64,000 nucleotides of DNA, taken from NCBI GenBank assembly GCA_030142905.1, contig JASJOG010000084.1, positions 806,001-870,000 on the forward strand, written 5' to 3'. This DNA comes from Heliopora coerulea (lineage: Eukaryota; Cnidaria; Anthozoa; Scleralcyonacea; Helioporidae). The first letter of the stretch is position 1, and each line of letters begins with the position of its first letter. The notes under the pieces were generated by a model. It was not told the origin of the DNA. It saw only the letters and a program-made list of their open reading frames with translations, and did no database searches. The position numbers and the translations under genes were made by a program. This document shows, in pieces, positions 44,201-56,656 of the stretch.

Positions 44201-47200
44201 CACCATTTCTCTCAAATATGACTGGATTTTTTCTGTTTTGTGACTGAGAACTTGAAATGAGTCACAAAATTTGGCCCGGAATTTGTCTGATCACGGCTGC
44301 ATTTAATTGATCTTGACTGGATGTGCGAAACTTTGAACATAAAAGTGTATTGGAAACTCAAATACTTCTGACAGTTCTTCAGAATTTCTGGCTTTCTCTA
44401 ACGCTTCGAAGTTTTCAAAATTAATTTTCACTCTTTGCAACCTCAGCCGGTCGTAACTAATCATAAACGTTGTAATGGGAAATCTCTCTTTAGCTAGTTC
44501 ATTTCCGCGACTACGATTTTTTCCCCGCTAAATGTTTAGAAATAGTCACAATTTTGCTACTAGATTGTATTTCTTGATCTCGAGCTTTGTTTGACAGTTC
44601 TGATTATTGGACTTTCCAACACTTAACCAATGACCTACCAGGCAGAGTAATGTTGAAACTCTGAAATTTTCCAATGGCTATTGGTTTTAGAAAGGTTGGC
44701 AACCACTGTTCGGGTACAACACTACTATTTACTTTGTAAATCTCCCAATACTTGAAACACTCACACCGTCCGCTATTGATGATACAGTGGACACTAATGA
44801 AGAGATGGAGCCACTACGAGACGTTCGAGATAATGCCGAATTTACACCAGGTGAATGGATTCCAATTTCTTCCAGGACTTTTGCTTGCAGAGTCAATACA
44901 TTCTCCACTGACTTTTGCAAAGACCGAGTTAAATTTCTGGAAATACAATATAACGAGATTATGTAAACACTTTTACCGCTAAGAAGACAAGTTAGAGCAT
45001 GTCTGTTGAGTACTGAATATATACAGAATATTTAAAACGCTATTTCGTTAGGAGTTATTACTCTTGCTAGACGAAATCTGCTTAATTTCTGGTCGTAACC
45101 ACATCACGTACAGGTGACGTCACTATTGTTAAGCCTTTACTTACTCATAGGGAGGAACTGGAGTTTGTCTCGCTTTTTTAATGAGTTGGTCTTGTAAGTG
45201 TTGCCCTGCGCAACCAAATTGACTATGAAAAAGAAATCAACCATCAGTGATTCCTGAAAGTAAATTCTTATTCTAAGTGCTTCTATCAAGTTACAAACTC
45301 ACTCTATGTGTGAAATCAAAGTACGCGCTGCGTGTTGCACTTATTCCATTAATTCTTACACTGTTTCTGTTTCTAACACGTTTGGTTCATATGCATTGTT
45401 CTCAAATACGCCATAAACACTGCTTATTTTGCAGTGTGAAATTCGCGCTGGTCTCTTCCACATTTAGACGACGATATATGTTTGACCGGATTAATAATTT
45501 CCTTACATTGCTAAAGAAAACTTTTCACTTACAGGCGGGAACCAGGCAACGCTGATCTTTTGTAGTGAATATTAATGCAAATCTCAAGTCAATGTGCAAA
45601 TCACTCACAACCTGTAGAATGAACTCTAACGTTCAACGTTCGTTCTTTCTGGATCGATCTCAGATCGGTTTATGCATAGTCACTAAGCTCTTGTCACTAG
45701 GGCCTAGTAAGTATGGTTTGAAATCAGCCAAACTCACATCAGTCTAAAGTATAAACCCAACATCAATCTTACGCTACAGCGTGAACTCTTACTTTTCCCT
45801 TCGTTACCACTTTCAAACCGGTTTAGGCTCATCTCCTTGGTTCCAGAATCGAAAGGGAGTTGGTTCAAATAAAACTAGCTTTCATTCGACTTACCTCATT
45901 GCAAATATCTGCAAAATCGCTAAAGCACGTTTGATAATTTCCAAACTAGCCTCCTTGATACGCTGCAATGAAGTGATTTAAAATGAATCAACCAACTCTA
46001 TCATCTTTAGAACGTAGTACAGTCCTTGCTGCCCAAAAAATAGCATTCTTAACCTATCTGTCGGTTTTATAGCAAGAAAAAAGCCAGTACTCGCACGCTA
46101 GTAATTGAAATCTTAAGCCAAAAGGCGACATGCAAATCAATTTGGCCTTTAAGTGTTTTATTTAAATTTTAAATGCTAATTTTTGTAAAAACACCGTTTC
46201 TTAAACAAGCACAATGTTTGATCAACGTCAACAAAGAACAATTGGCTGAGAAAAATAATAACACAGACACGTCCTCAAATCTTTTAATTCCTTTCTCTCA
46301 ATGCGCCACATACAGCAGTCTTATCGTGAAACAGTGTGGTAGTTAGGAAAAAACAATAGCAAACATTAATCGCTTTTCCAACTAATTGAAATATTATGTT
46401 TTCATCTCGACAATCTTTATCCAATTTTTTGTTACTGTAAGTAGGTAATCCAGCCTTTCCCATATATGTTATAGCCCTGACGATAGTCAATCGATTCCGT
46501 CGGTTCTGTGTTTACCATAACATTGCACAGGATAACACCCTTTGGAGTAAAGATATACCGAAACATTTACGATGAATTAGAAGTCGATCATCGCAGTTTT
46601 TTGCCGCCCTTCATTTTTTTTCGCGACTGCATGTATCTTTGCCTAACCTGATTACTTTCCCGTTGTGTCTCCTCTGGCTCCACTGGTCCCCCAGGGGTAC
46701 CATGTTTCGGTAAAATGCAGCAGTGCACTTCATTGCCGGAATCAGAGTCGTCGATTATTCCGAAATTGTCCACGGTATAGTTCACTCCCAGGTCCTCCTT
46801 CCACTGCGCTTCTTCTCCATCAATGGTGCTCCTTGGTTGAGCCTTTCGTTTATTCATTAAGGGCGAGCTCTGAAACAAACACGATTAAAAAAGAATCTAG
46901 TACCTCTTTGAGAAATTTTATGTCCTTGAGTTTCGTGAGGATCCTCGCTCCCAGGGTCCCCTCGGTAGATTGCTAATGGTAGGCCCACTGATCTCCCTCG
47001 ATGTCGTCATCAAACATTTCTTTAAGGCCCAGTCCCCCTGAATACCTAGTCCAATGGTTTTTCCACTGAGCTATCAAGGCTGCATGATCGCCCCTAGAAC
47101 ACTTTAGACCAGAGTGTCAAAACGTTGGATCATGAACGGTAGAATTGTAAACTACGTTCAAAACTTTTCAAACCAGAGTTGAGTCAAATCCTGACTAATT

Positions 47201-50200
47201 CTTCACGTGACAGCGTTGGTATTTGTTCATGGTGAACGAAGTTAACGGTTTTGATTGCCGTACAGCAAATACTGCGCATCCCGTCTACCTGTAATGCACT
47301 CTGCAAATCTGCTTTCTTTTTCTTGTTTCTTGCCGCTGGATGGGATGCGTGTTCCTGCTCACAAGACCAGGTCGAACAGTTACAACGTTTCTTTGGGCTC
47401 AAACCAGTTTCTCCTGTCAAGAAAAGAGAGAAGCAAGACGCATCATTGTATATATTGCGACCGACACCTGATATTGAAAAACACACTACAGATAGATTAG
47501 AATAGATTAATACTTTTCGCTTTGGCATTGAGTTGTTCTCCTGGTAATTTTCTTTGAAATAAATGTCAAGTGGTCAAATTCATTTCCGCGCATGGTCTTT
47601 CGCCGCAATTTGCCTTTAACGCGACTACTATACAAAGATAAAAACTGTTCCCAGTACGGCAACGTTTCCAAAAGACATGCAAGAAAACATTACAGCAAAG
47701 GACAAATCAACTTTCAAAAAAACATGTCTCACTCATTTTTCTGTATAACTTTTTCTCTTGCAAATGTTGCAAGTGAAATAGCAACGTAGTTTTAAATAGA
47801 GATTATTAGAATTACAATTACAATTAGTCTGGTCTAACGACGCCATTTACACTGCGCTGTTAAATCGCAGTAGTTTTAACCGAGCACTGAGAGTAGAGAC
47901 AAACAAACGGACGTTTGAATACCTTGCAGCAGTTTTATAAACTTCTCAAGATCAATGATCTGTTTTGTGATTTGCTTGATAACTTGTTCCTGAATATTTA
48001 TCAGAAAGTGAAGTTAATAACAGGAAAGCTGGAAGTCTTGATACACTTGTAGTGTTTTAGTTAAAGTGATTAGAATCAACAAAACAGACCTTAAATAAAA
48101 ACAGTTAAACATTTATACTTTTAGCCTAAGTAACATCAAAATAGGCGTCGAGAAAACGTTTTACTCCGACCAGTCTTTTTCTTAAAACGTCAGTACGGTA
48201 CTTTATATTCTAAGTTTCGGCAGGTCCCTAACCCTTTTGGCTTTCTATATGTCGTTCTGCACTCCCTAAGAAGCATTCTACTTTTCTACAACGTAAAAGT
48301 TGCCGGCGTTCGTAACTGAATCTGTGGATGGCTATGAGTATTTATGTCGAATCCTCAGGAACGCGTGAATGTCCATAGAACTAAATACACCCCCAGCAGC
48401 CTTAAACTCACTACCAACATCAGGTGCCTATTTTATACTGCTGACAATGTAGTCTGGATTAAAAGAGCCTCGTACAACTATTGTACTTCTCCTAACAAGC
48501 CTGAAAGCAGCCTAAGTCAAGTTCTCCACCAACGATAGGATGCTCACCTTTGGAATCCTGTCATTAGCTAACTTGTCCTAAGATATAAAAGAATCATCAA
48601 TGATTTGTAAGCAACAAACAGAAAAATAAAATTAACGGACAGGGAAGGTTTTATTAAGTGTAACTGATAAGCATCTTTTTTTTGTCAGAAATTGCAGGCA
48701 ACCAATGCTGAACAGTTTTGCTGTCCAGTGTAATCACTTTTGGATTAAATCTTAATCCGTCAATTGTTCAAGGAGGATATTAAATACAAATAAGATTGGT
48801 ATTTAAAGCAGGCCTGGCATCAGGGGGTGGGGAACTGCAGCTCCTGCATTGGGGGGATTAATAATTCATCAGGGAATTACATTTGGGAAAGATACAACTT
48901 CAGATGTTGTTTGGTCACAAATTCTGTCAAGGTGCACAAGGTTGCACAATTAAAGCTTTGAGAAGCACTACCTCAAGCCTGTTTTGGATGTTGTCCTTCC
49001 CCCCAAAAAATAAACAAAATAAAACTACTGAGGCTCTTTCAAGGCACCTCCACTAGAAATGTTCTTGTTAGGCCATTGTGTGGTTTATTTCATGGACAGC
49101 AAAACAAAAGCCTGATTCCACAAATATACAGAGCTAAGAGCCATTACTTGTAAAAGAACACTTTTAATATTTTATACTTTACCTTTTCATGGTACACTGT
49201 ATTTGCTTTTTTCTCATGAGAGCTATATTTTTTTTCATAGAGAAATTAAATAATCAGCACAGTTACAAAAGCTACACTTTTTAAAAAGCTGAAACAAAAT
49301 TCATTTTGGTCATGTGTTTACCTTAGCTGAGACAGAAGCCGTTTCTGTTTTTCTATCAATTTTTGAGGGCTGTCTGTACTGTCACTTGCACCCTGAAATA
49401 TCATAAATGTTGCACATTTAGTTCTGCATTAGTTTTTAGTTGAGTCACTAGTCATGTCCATTTGTCCTTTGAAGTTGTGGGTGATATTAAATAAGATTAA
49501 GTTGTTGTGATTTGACATGTGCAGGTTTCTCGAACACTTCAGTTTTGTGACAAGAGGCTACATGCTATTTCCATACTGTTTTACTAGTCAAGACAGGATT
49601 TATCACCAAACTCAACAACTTGGATTACTGATAAACACTGAGACATTACAGAAGCTTGGTACCATGACTGACATCAAAAAGAAGAATCTAAATACAAGTG
49701 CTTTTTATAAGTTTGTGGTGGTGGTCATTGTAATGGCCATACCATGTTGGCACAAGAAGGTATGAGATGACATGCAACATCTCCCACTTTTTTGGTAAAT
49801 CAGTCAGAACAACTGAAATAGAACTGGATGGTTAAATCTGGTGGACAGATACCAATCTTGCAAGAGAAACAAAGGTTTTACCATAGTCAAAAAGTTAATA
49901 AAATAAGAGACCTTCCAAGACAAAAGTTTTGAGCATCAGGCAGCTATATATGGCAAATTGACATCAGACTGAGACATGGTTTAGAAATGTGATCAGATCA
50001 TTCCTCTCTTTTCTTCACATTAATTTGCTAATACCTTGACTACAGCTTCTTCCATTTCTTGTAGTTGTTCTTTTAACTGACTAATCAGTTTTTCTTGCTT
50101 TTTTTTCTGTTCATTGATTTTTGTTTCATATTTTTTGACTGACTAAAATAAATATATTTGAATAAAATGAATGAAATAAATGAACGGCATCCTGTAATGG

Positions 50201-53200
50201 AACATTGTGGGTCACACCTCACAAATCTAGTACCCAGTTTCCTTTCAACTTGAGGGGTGGACACTGATGACAATTCATGCATTTAACTGTAATCATAACT
50301 GCTACCATATTTTGTGGTGTATAAGTCGATTTTCTAGGACACAAAACTGATCTCTAAAAATCCACCTCAACTTATACAAAGGGTCATGAAATAGAGTGAA
50401 ATCATAGACTGGATATACTAGTACCAGTCCTCCATATGTGTCAAGAAATGGACCAATCAGCTCATTACTAGTGAATGGGCACATCAACATGGTCAATGTA
50501 TTTTATTGTAAGCCTCATTCTTACAGTGTAAAAACTTCGACATGCCTCCAAAACGACGAAGATATGAAGCATGATTCACATCTTGAAATATATGTTCATA
50601 TTTTCAACAAAGTTGAAGGTTGTTGACTTTTTTAATATTAATTAAAATACTGCAGCTGAGTAATGTCTACAAAGAGATTTGAAATATCTATTTCCAAACT
50701 AACACATCAAACTTACCATTTTCCCTCTATTTTTCATACTTTGTTTAGCCCCGGCCACATCTGGTATTCCTTCAAAAGCAAACTTTTCCAAACTTCTAAG
50801 TAATCCCTGCACCAAACCAAAATAATTACAAGTTATTCAATGAGAGTATGATTTCACAAATATTAGATTACTGCAACATTTTGAAATCAGGTACCTCTTG
50901 TTCTGATTTTGGAGCTGCAACAACTTGCTTTAGCCTTAATTGAACCTTTCAATCAACAAGTAACAAAGAGCAAAAGTCATAATCAGGATTTGTTTAAACA
51001 AGGACATTACATACCGTATTTGTATTATTTGGTTGGGTAACCAGAAGTATAACACAAAGACTTTTGAAGCTACCAAGAGAGTTTGTCTACTTTAACACCT
51101 CAAAGAATGACAAATATTCCACAAGGAAATAGCTCTTTTATCTGAGTTGAAGTGTAACAAGTAAAGTCTGGAAAGTCAAAAATTTTGCTTTACCTGGGCA
51201 AAATGAGTTGTCAAAGCAGAGAGTGATGCATTTAACTGTTCATGATCTTCTTCAAGTTGTTTTAGTTGAGAATTTGACCTGCAATAAGAAATTTGCTGGT
51301 TGCACTTATCATACAAACACTCACAACCTAATTACTGACCTGATAATAATTGCTAAATAGAAAAACAATACAGATTCCAAGAAATTCATCATTTTAAAAC
51401 TCAGCTTTTAAGAACAAACTGCCTGGCACTTACATATATTCTTAGTAAACTTTACAACAAAAAATTTCATGAGAATTTTATAAGCTTTCAATTGTTGAAT
51501 AACAAATTAGCAAATTAACAATTATCAAAGAAAAACAAAACAATTAACAAAGAACAATTGTCAATAAATATATCAATATATTAAAAAAGGTTGATCGTCA
51601 TGCAAAAGAATTTCAAATAAAAGCAACCCCAATGAACAGCAGAATAAAATACTTAGACTGCTGTTGCCTCTTTTTTAAAGTTTATAGAGCATTTATGAGG
51701 TAGTCCAAGTTGTATAAAAAAGCCTTTACTTCTTTGTCTTGGTGTAACGATTATTGTTTAAAAAAAGAATATACATAATGATTATTTCTGTTTAAGAGAA
51801 AAGTTCTTTCTAAAAATATTTAATAATTCCATCAAATTGTTAATATCCAACAGACTAAGCAGAAGCCTTGAAACTGGACAGCAAGATAGCCATTTTCTTT
51901 TCAAGTTACAATAAGAATAATTCTGCATAACCTTCATTAGAATAATGTGTGACTTGGTATAGAACAACAGGGCTATACTGGACTCCAGAAAGTAAATTAC
52001 ACACAGTACTTATCTAACACTACAACAATATAAAGCATTTAGGCAATAACATACTCCATTACCATGGACTCCAATACTACATTATAGTAAGGCTTTTTCT
52101 AGATTAGCCAACCAACAGTTAATATTCAGCTTTAAAGCACTTAAATCTTCTTCACCTGACAGACTTTCCCAGTAGAAAGGAAAACGAAAATTTTAAAAAA
52201 GAGATTGTAACTAGTGTTTCCACATGTAACTAACTTTTCAACATCAAAGAATTATTCTGAAATACATGATGCACTACAACTTTTTTTGCTTACTAAGGTA
52301 GTGTTACACATCTTAACCACCTTCATGCCTTTAGAAACTATTTTCTCAGCATGTAATTAACTTTTTAACATCAGCTTCCTTTTCAGAGCAGATCAAAACT
52401 ATTAGGTAATATCACTTACTCGTGGGATGCTGATATGGTCATAAGCACAACAGCAAAACATCACAATATGCGATATTAACATATACAACTGTTTCAACAA
52501 CAATTTCTGAAACTTGGTATCAAAATACTCTCTTTAGATCTCATGCCAAAACAATTAGCTTCATCAGTAATCCTTTCAGATCCTTTCCTTGGATTGTTTC
52601 AGATTTCTTAATAATAAAAACTTCAATATTTTTTTTCTTTCCCCCCTCAATAACCATTAAATTTATTGATTAAGAGCAAATTAGTAACAGCCACAGCTGA
52701 TGGGCTAAATCCTGGTAAAACAGTAGGTTTTTTTATCATTAGTGCCATTATTTCCAAGCAAATAAATTGCAACCCAAAACAGATGCTCTCCATAAGTAAC
52801 AGACAAATAACGTTTGACGTAAAGATGCCAACATCAATCCCACACATTCAATGTTAAATTAAACATCGAGGGTGACTATCAACACATCTTTTTACACTTG
52901 ATACTGAATCACGAAAAAAAAACTAACCAATTTTCGAAACTGTCGAAAGATCATGCTACTTAAATACAAAGCTTTTGTAATCATGTTGCAACATTTCGCA
53001 CTTGGCTGGATTCCTTTGCACATACAAATTATTCAGAATCCATGTTAATAGGCAACTCGAAGTGGGATGAAAATATTTAAATGTCATGTTAATGGTACGT
53101 GTTCAAGCTACGATTTGTCCATCTGATTCTGGCGGATTGCTTTAGAAAAAATCGGTTCTATTCATAAACGTTGTTGCAGCGCAATAGGTTTCTGGACTCG

Positions 53201-53762
53201 AGGTGAGTTTTCATATCGAAGCTGCGAAAATCAGGCGGGAAAATCGCCACATGTAAACATAGTTTATTTGCTTGACCGGAGCCACAACACCCATGGAAAA
53301 ACGCAACGAGGCGTGGGAACATCATTTATCTTTCAAGGCACGAATACAGAACTAAAACAAGCTGTTTTAAGGCTTCCAATAATTTTCCTGATAGAAATAA
53401 CATTCTCTGACTTATTGTCTCCCGCTGACTAATGCACGACATCAAGACAAGTACTGTTCAAAACAAAGTACAAATTCGAAGTTCATAGCAATGGGCCAAT
53501 GTTGATGTCCAATATTCGACTACAGAGTAACTAGACAAAACTTAAGGACGGGTTTCTTTCAAATTTAAACACAATGTACAGTACGATTACTTGTAGACTG
53601 TGATTATACGAAGTGATGTTTATAGATAAAAGTAGTGTCGAATTACCTGGAAGGTTCTGTTTCCTGTGATAGCTCGTTTGATGGAGCTCCCAGCGGTGGC
53701 CAACGCTCCTCCATCGGTCTTTTACCAACATTGGAGTCCTCCTCGTTGGACAAATCGGCCAT
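41293..53762 (-). CDS. RUNDC1: RUNDC1, RUN domain-containing protein 1 (about 20 exons)
   Basis: Coiled-coil protein with a C-terminal RUN domain; the vertebrate member has been linked to p53 regulation and vesicle fusion control, and RUN domains usually bind small GTPases. Exons, high to low: 53647-53762, 51194-51278, 50895-50945, 50717-50806, 50035-50142, 49322-49392, 48548-48557, 47923-47989, 47289-47413, 46648-46869, 45895-45962, 45145-45222, 44765-44936, 43922-44020, 43315-43437, 42895-42987, 42441-42509, 42312-42340, 41975-42069, 41293-41411; about 629 aa (human 613). Family signatures are LSALTTHFAQVQLRLKQVV, LEKFAFEG, LISQLKEQL, IIKRALAILQIFAM, QFGCAGQHL, and NGREYNAAVPRKLSESFG followed by VTSKQ. 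Coiled coil covers about residues 40-200 and the RUN domain about 430-620. The seventh exon is uncertain: a better-looking acceptor would make it 48548-48577, but that breaks the frame, so a small exon may be missing between 48578 and 49321. Confidence 0.92.
47016..47080 (-). repeat. tRNA-like fragment in RUNDC1 intron
   Basis: Read on the minus strand, the segment begins GCCTTGATAGCTCAGTGG, with a perfect TAGCTCAGTGG D-arm/box A, then a plausible anticodon arm around ACTAGGTATTCAGG. The T-arm and box B are not recognisable, so it is not a working tRNA gene. It is either a tRNA pseudogene or the head of a decayed tRNA-SINE. Confidence 0.5.
51279..53646. other. First intron of RUNDC1
   Basis: A 2.4-kb intron with low-complexity AT-rich sequence. 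No additional coding exon was supported; one strong donor-like GTAAGT near 52420 on the minus strand has no convincing exon attached. Confidence 0.5.
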
Positions 53763-53766
53763 TATA

Positions 53767-54196
53767 TCTAGATAATACATGATTGATGACATCTTTTGTG
53801 ATAAACATTAAGCTATGTCGCAACTAGAAGCCATGAGACCATAAAATAAAAGACTTTTATTTACCTTCCGTACTTGTGAGATCAAGACGCAAGAGATCAA
53901 AGCCACTAATCAGTGAATCAAAGCCCTTTACAATTTCCCCCGAGGCCACGACCACGACATCCGGGCAAGACTGTTATTCTTACCCAGACTTCTTGACGGA
54001 TGAGTAGGGCGCAAATATGCGCATATGCCTGCACCAGAAATTCGCAGCAGATACCCACGTCAATCCAATTAGACCAACTCGACGACAAACTAGCCAAAAA
54101 ACACTTCTGGTTTTTTTTCCTTACCTGGAATACGAAACTACTAACCAAGTCTGTCAGCGAAAGTAAATTTTTGCAGTAAGTTTTGCACCGACGCAT
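53767..54196 (-). promoter_or_regulatory. Candidate spliced 5' UTR exon and uORF of RUNDC1
   Basis: Upstream of the RUNDC1 start, a minus-strand ATG at 54196 opens 24 codons (MRRCKTYCKNLLSLTDLV...) ending at a good donor CAG|GTAAGG (exon end 54125). An acceptor TTATCTAG ends at 53768, five bases before the RUNDC1 ATG. Splicing the two gives one more codon and then TAA, whose last A is the first base of the RUNDC1 ATG (TAATG). If transcribed, this is an upstream ORF touching the main start. Splice usage is inferred from the sequence only. Confidence 0.4.
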
Positions 54197-54627
54197 TCGA
54201 AAGTTGGTTCGCGCAGTGCAGTTTAGATCGGCCTGGCCGCCTTGACAGAGAAGTTCAACAATTAAGGTGATGAAAATTTTTTTTGCTTATCAGAAATGAC
54301 TTTTATTTATTGTCATTTCTTTTTTTTAAATAGAATCCCTCCAAAGATCTTAACTGCAACAGCCTACAGCCGTTGGAGAACTAAGATTGGTTTAATATGA
54401 GAAAACTTCGAAAAATGACGCAGAGTTAGGAGGCATATTCACTGGTGATAATTAAGCTGTAAAGAAAGCGCCAACCATGCGCCTGGATCCTGCGGCGCAG
54501 TCCTTACCAAATAGAGTTTAACATTCCATTTATAACTTACCGATACTTCTGATTATATATGCCAAAGTAGAGCGGAACATATTTCTGGTCCTTGATTTAG
54601 TTGACTGAATATCCTTTTACTTGTGTC

Positions 54628-55045
54628 CACTACTGACCGCAATGTGACATGGTAACAGGAAGTCGTACTTCGCAGGGATTACGGCTTTGTTCAATTTCTG
54701 GATCGGATTTAAATCCAGCGTTATTGATTTAAAGTTCTATTCAAAATAAAACCGATACCAGCAATTGAGCGCCTCAATAACTGCACGTCTGAGTCAAGGC
54801 AAGCGGAAAGGAATGTGACAATTTGATTGTGCTGGAAGTGTGATATTTGTTTGCAGTTCGAACGTTTTCAACCAATTAGTTTGCTGTTGTTGACTGTCAC
54901 ATAAGAATGTACCTTCAACGAACGGGTTAATCTAGCTTTTGTATTCCCAAGAGGCTACATTCCTTTTCCCAACTGCGCAATTTCTCTTCAATGAGTTCTG
55001 TAACTCTTAAAATGAATATAGAATGGATGTTAATCTTCTGTCATC
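54628..55045. repeat. 418-bp direct repeat, copy 1
   Basis: Matches 55393-55810 along its whole length with scattered substitutions and a few short indels; shared words include TTCGCAGGGATTAC, CGATACCAGCAATTGA and TTTTGTATTCCCAAGAGG. It carries no recognisable gene. The spacer of about 350 bases is unrelated. Confidence 0.85.
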
Positions 55046-55392
55046 AGTGGCGTGAAGATGTAACTTGCCGCCTGGGGCGGGAGTGAAAAATGCCTTCCCC
55101 ACAAAAAAAGAAAAGAAAGAACAAAAGAATACTCAAAAAGCAGGCATGCACAAAGAATATTCTATCGAAAAATGAAATATTCTTTCGCTACTATGTATAT
55201 TAATTCAAATTACTAACCAGCGCTCGTACGTAAACTTATGCAAACTTCGCTGTTCAACTGCTATCAATCTTCAAATAAATAGTAATCAGTTAGTTTTACA
55301 TTCGTCTATCAACAACACGAGAATGACTTAATATGTAGGTCAACGTTTTCAGGACACTGATGGCCGAAAATGCCGCCCCTCCAAAAAGTGCC

Positions 55393-55810
55393 GTCTACTG
55401 ACTGCAATGTGACACGGTAAAAGGAAATCTTACTTCGCAGGGATTACAGCTTTGTTCAATTTCTGAATCGGATTTAAGTCCAGCGTTATTGATTTGAAAT
55501 TCTATTTAAAATACAACCGATACCAGCAATTGAACGCCTCAATAACTGCCTGTCTGGGGGGCAAGGCAAGCGAAAAGGAATGTGACAATTTGATTGCGTT
55601 AAAACTGTGATATTTGTTTGCAGTTCGAACGTTTTCATCACATTGGCGTGCTGTTGTTGACTGTCACATAAGAATGTACTTTCAACGAACGGACTGATCT
55701 AGCTTTTGTATTCCCAAGAGGTAACATTCTTTTTCCCAGTTGCCAAATTTCTTATCAACGAGTCCTGTCACTTAAAATGAATATAGAATGGATGTTAATC
55801 CTCTGTCATT
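55393..55810. repeat. 418-bp direct repeat, copy 2
   Basis: Second copy of 54628-55045, same orientation. It could be a local segmental duplication or two insertions of one dispersed element; the lack of terminal inverted repeats favours the former. Confidence 0.85.
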
Positions 55811-56150
55811 GTTGGAATAATCTGGCCCCGACACTCTTCTTGTCAAAACCAGTTTTCGTCACCAGAAAATCGCGGTGTATAGTAGACCCAACTCTACCAT
55901 CCCAAAGGTGAGTGGATGATGTCAAAATTGACCGTAAAGAACAGAAAAAATACCACAACTAATCGAAGAAGACATTGAAGGTCTAGTATCAAACTGAACA
56001 AACTACATTCAATTGAATTGTATCAACTTGAATCCAGACCTAAGTGAAAAGCATTTCACATAAGGCGTGGATGTATTTTATTCGAAATCAGGGCCCTTCA
56101 AGCAAAGATGACCATTAATTTTACTTATAATTTATTTTGTATTCACAAAA

Positions 56151-56305
56151 TAAAATCAACTACTCTGGTTTAAAATTGATATTACACATATTAACAGTTT
56201 GACTGATGTTTCGCCTCTACTTCAGCCTACATCAGGGAGTAGAGCCAAAAGGTTGGGCAAACGTTTATGTATAACGTCGATTTTAAACCAGGGCAACTGA
56301 TTTTA
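56151..56305. repeat. Foldback element downstream of ADAR
   Basis: Arms of 30 bases, 56151-56180 and 56276-56305, are inverted complements with six mismatches, all transitions. The loop contains GATGTTTCGCCTCTACTTCAG followed by TACATCAGGGAGTAGAG, a second partial palindrome. This has MITE-like structure with no coding content. Confidence 0.7.
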
Positions 56306-56656
56306 TTTTTTTCTGAACGAATAACAACCCGGTTACATTAACACTTTTAACATATATTTTGTATGTTTGCGCGCTATGTTACATGTATCTGTATACCTCT
56401 CAAAATACGTATCATGTTGACATAACAACCGCCTCTACGTCATGGCTAGGTCGTTACAGTTATCTTCACATACAGTTTATCTGTATAACATAACAATGGC
56501 TCCGCGCAAACTGCTTGCAAAGTTTAAGGTTGTAATGTCCCTGGAATTGAACATTTTTCTCCAACGAAACTATTTCGACTATAAGAATGTCTCCCTCCTA
56601 GCTCCAATAAAACAGTCATAAAATTTATACCACAAAATAGTTCCTAGTATGAATCC

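Larger units (their letters stand above)
53763..56656. other. RUNDC1-ADAR intergenic region
   Basis: About 2.9 kb upstream of RUNDC1 and downstream of ADAR, both on the minus strand. It holds the candidate RUNDC1 5' UTR exon (to 54196 or beyond), a 418-bp direct duplication (54628-55045 and 55393-55810) and a foldback element (56151-56305). No protein gene was found. Confidence 0.6.
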
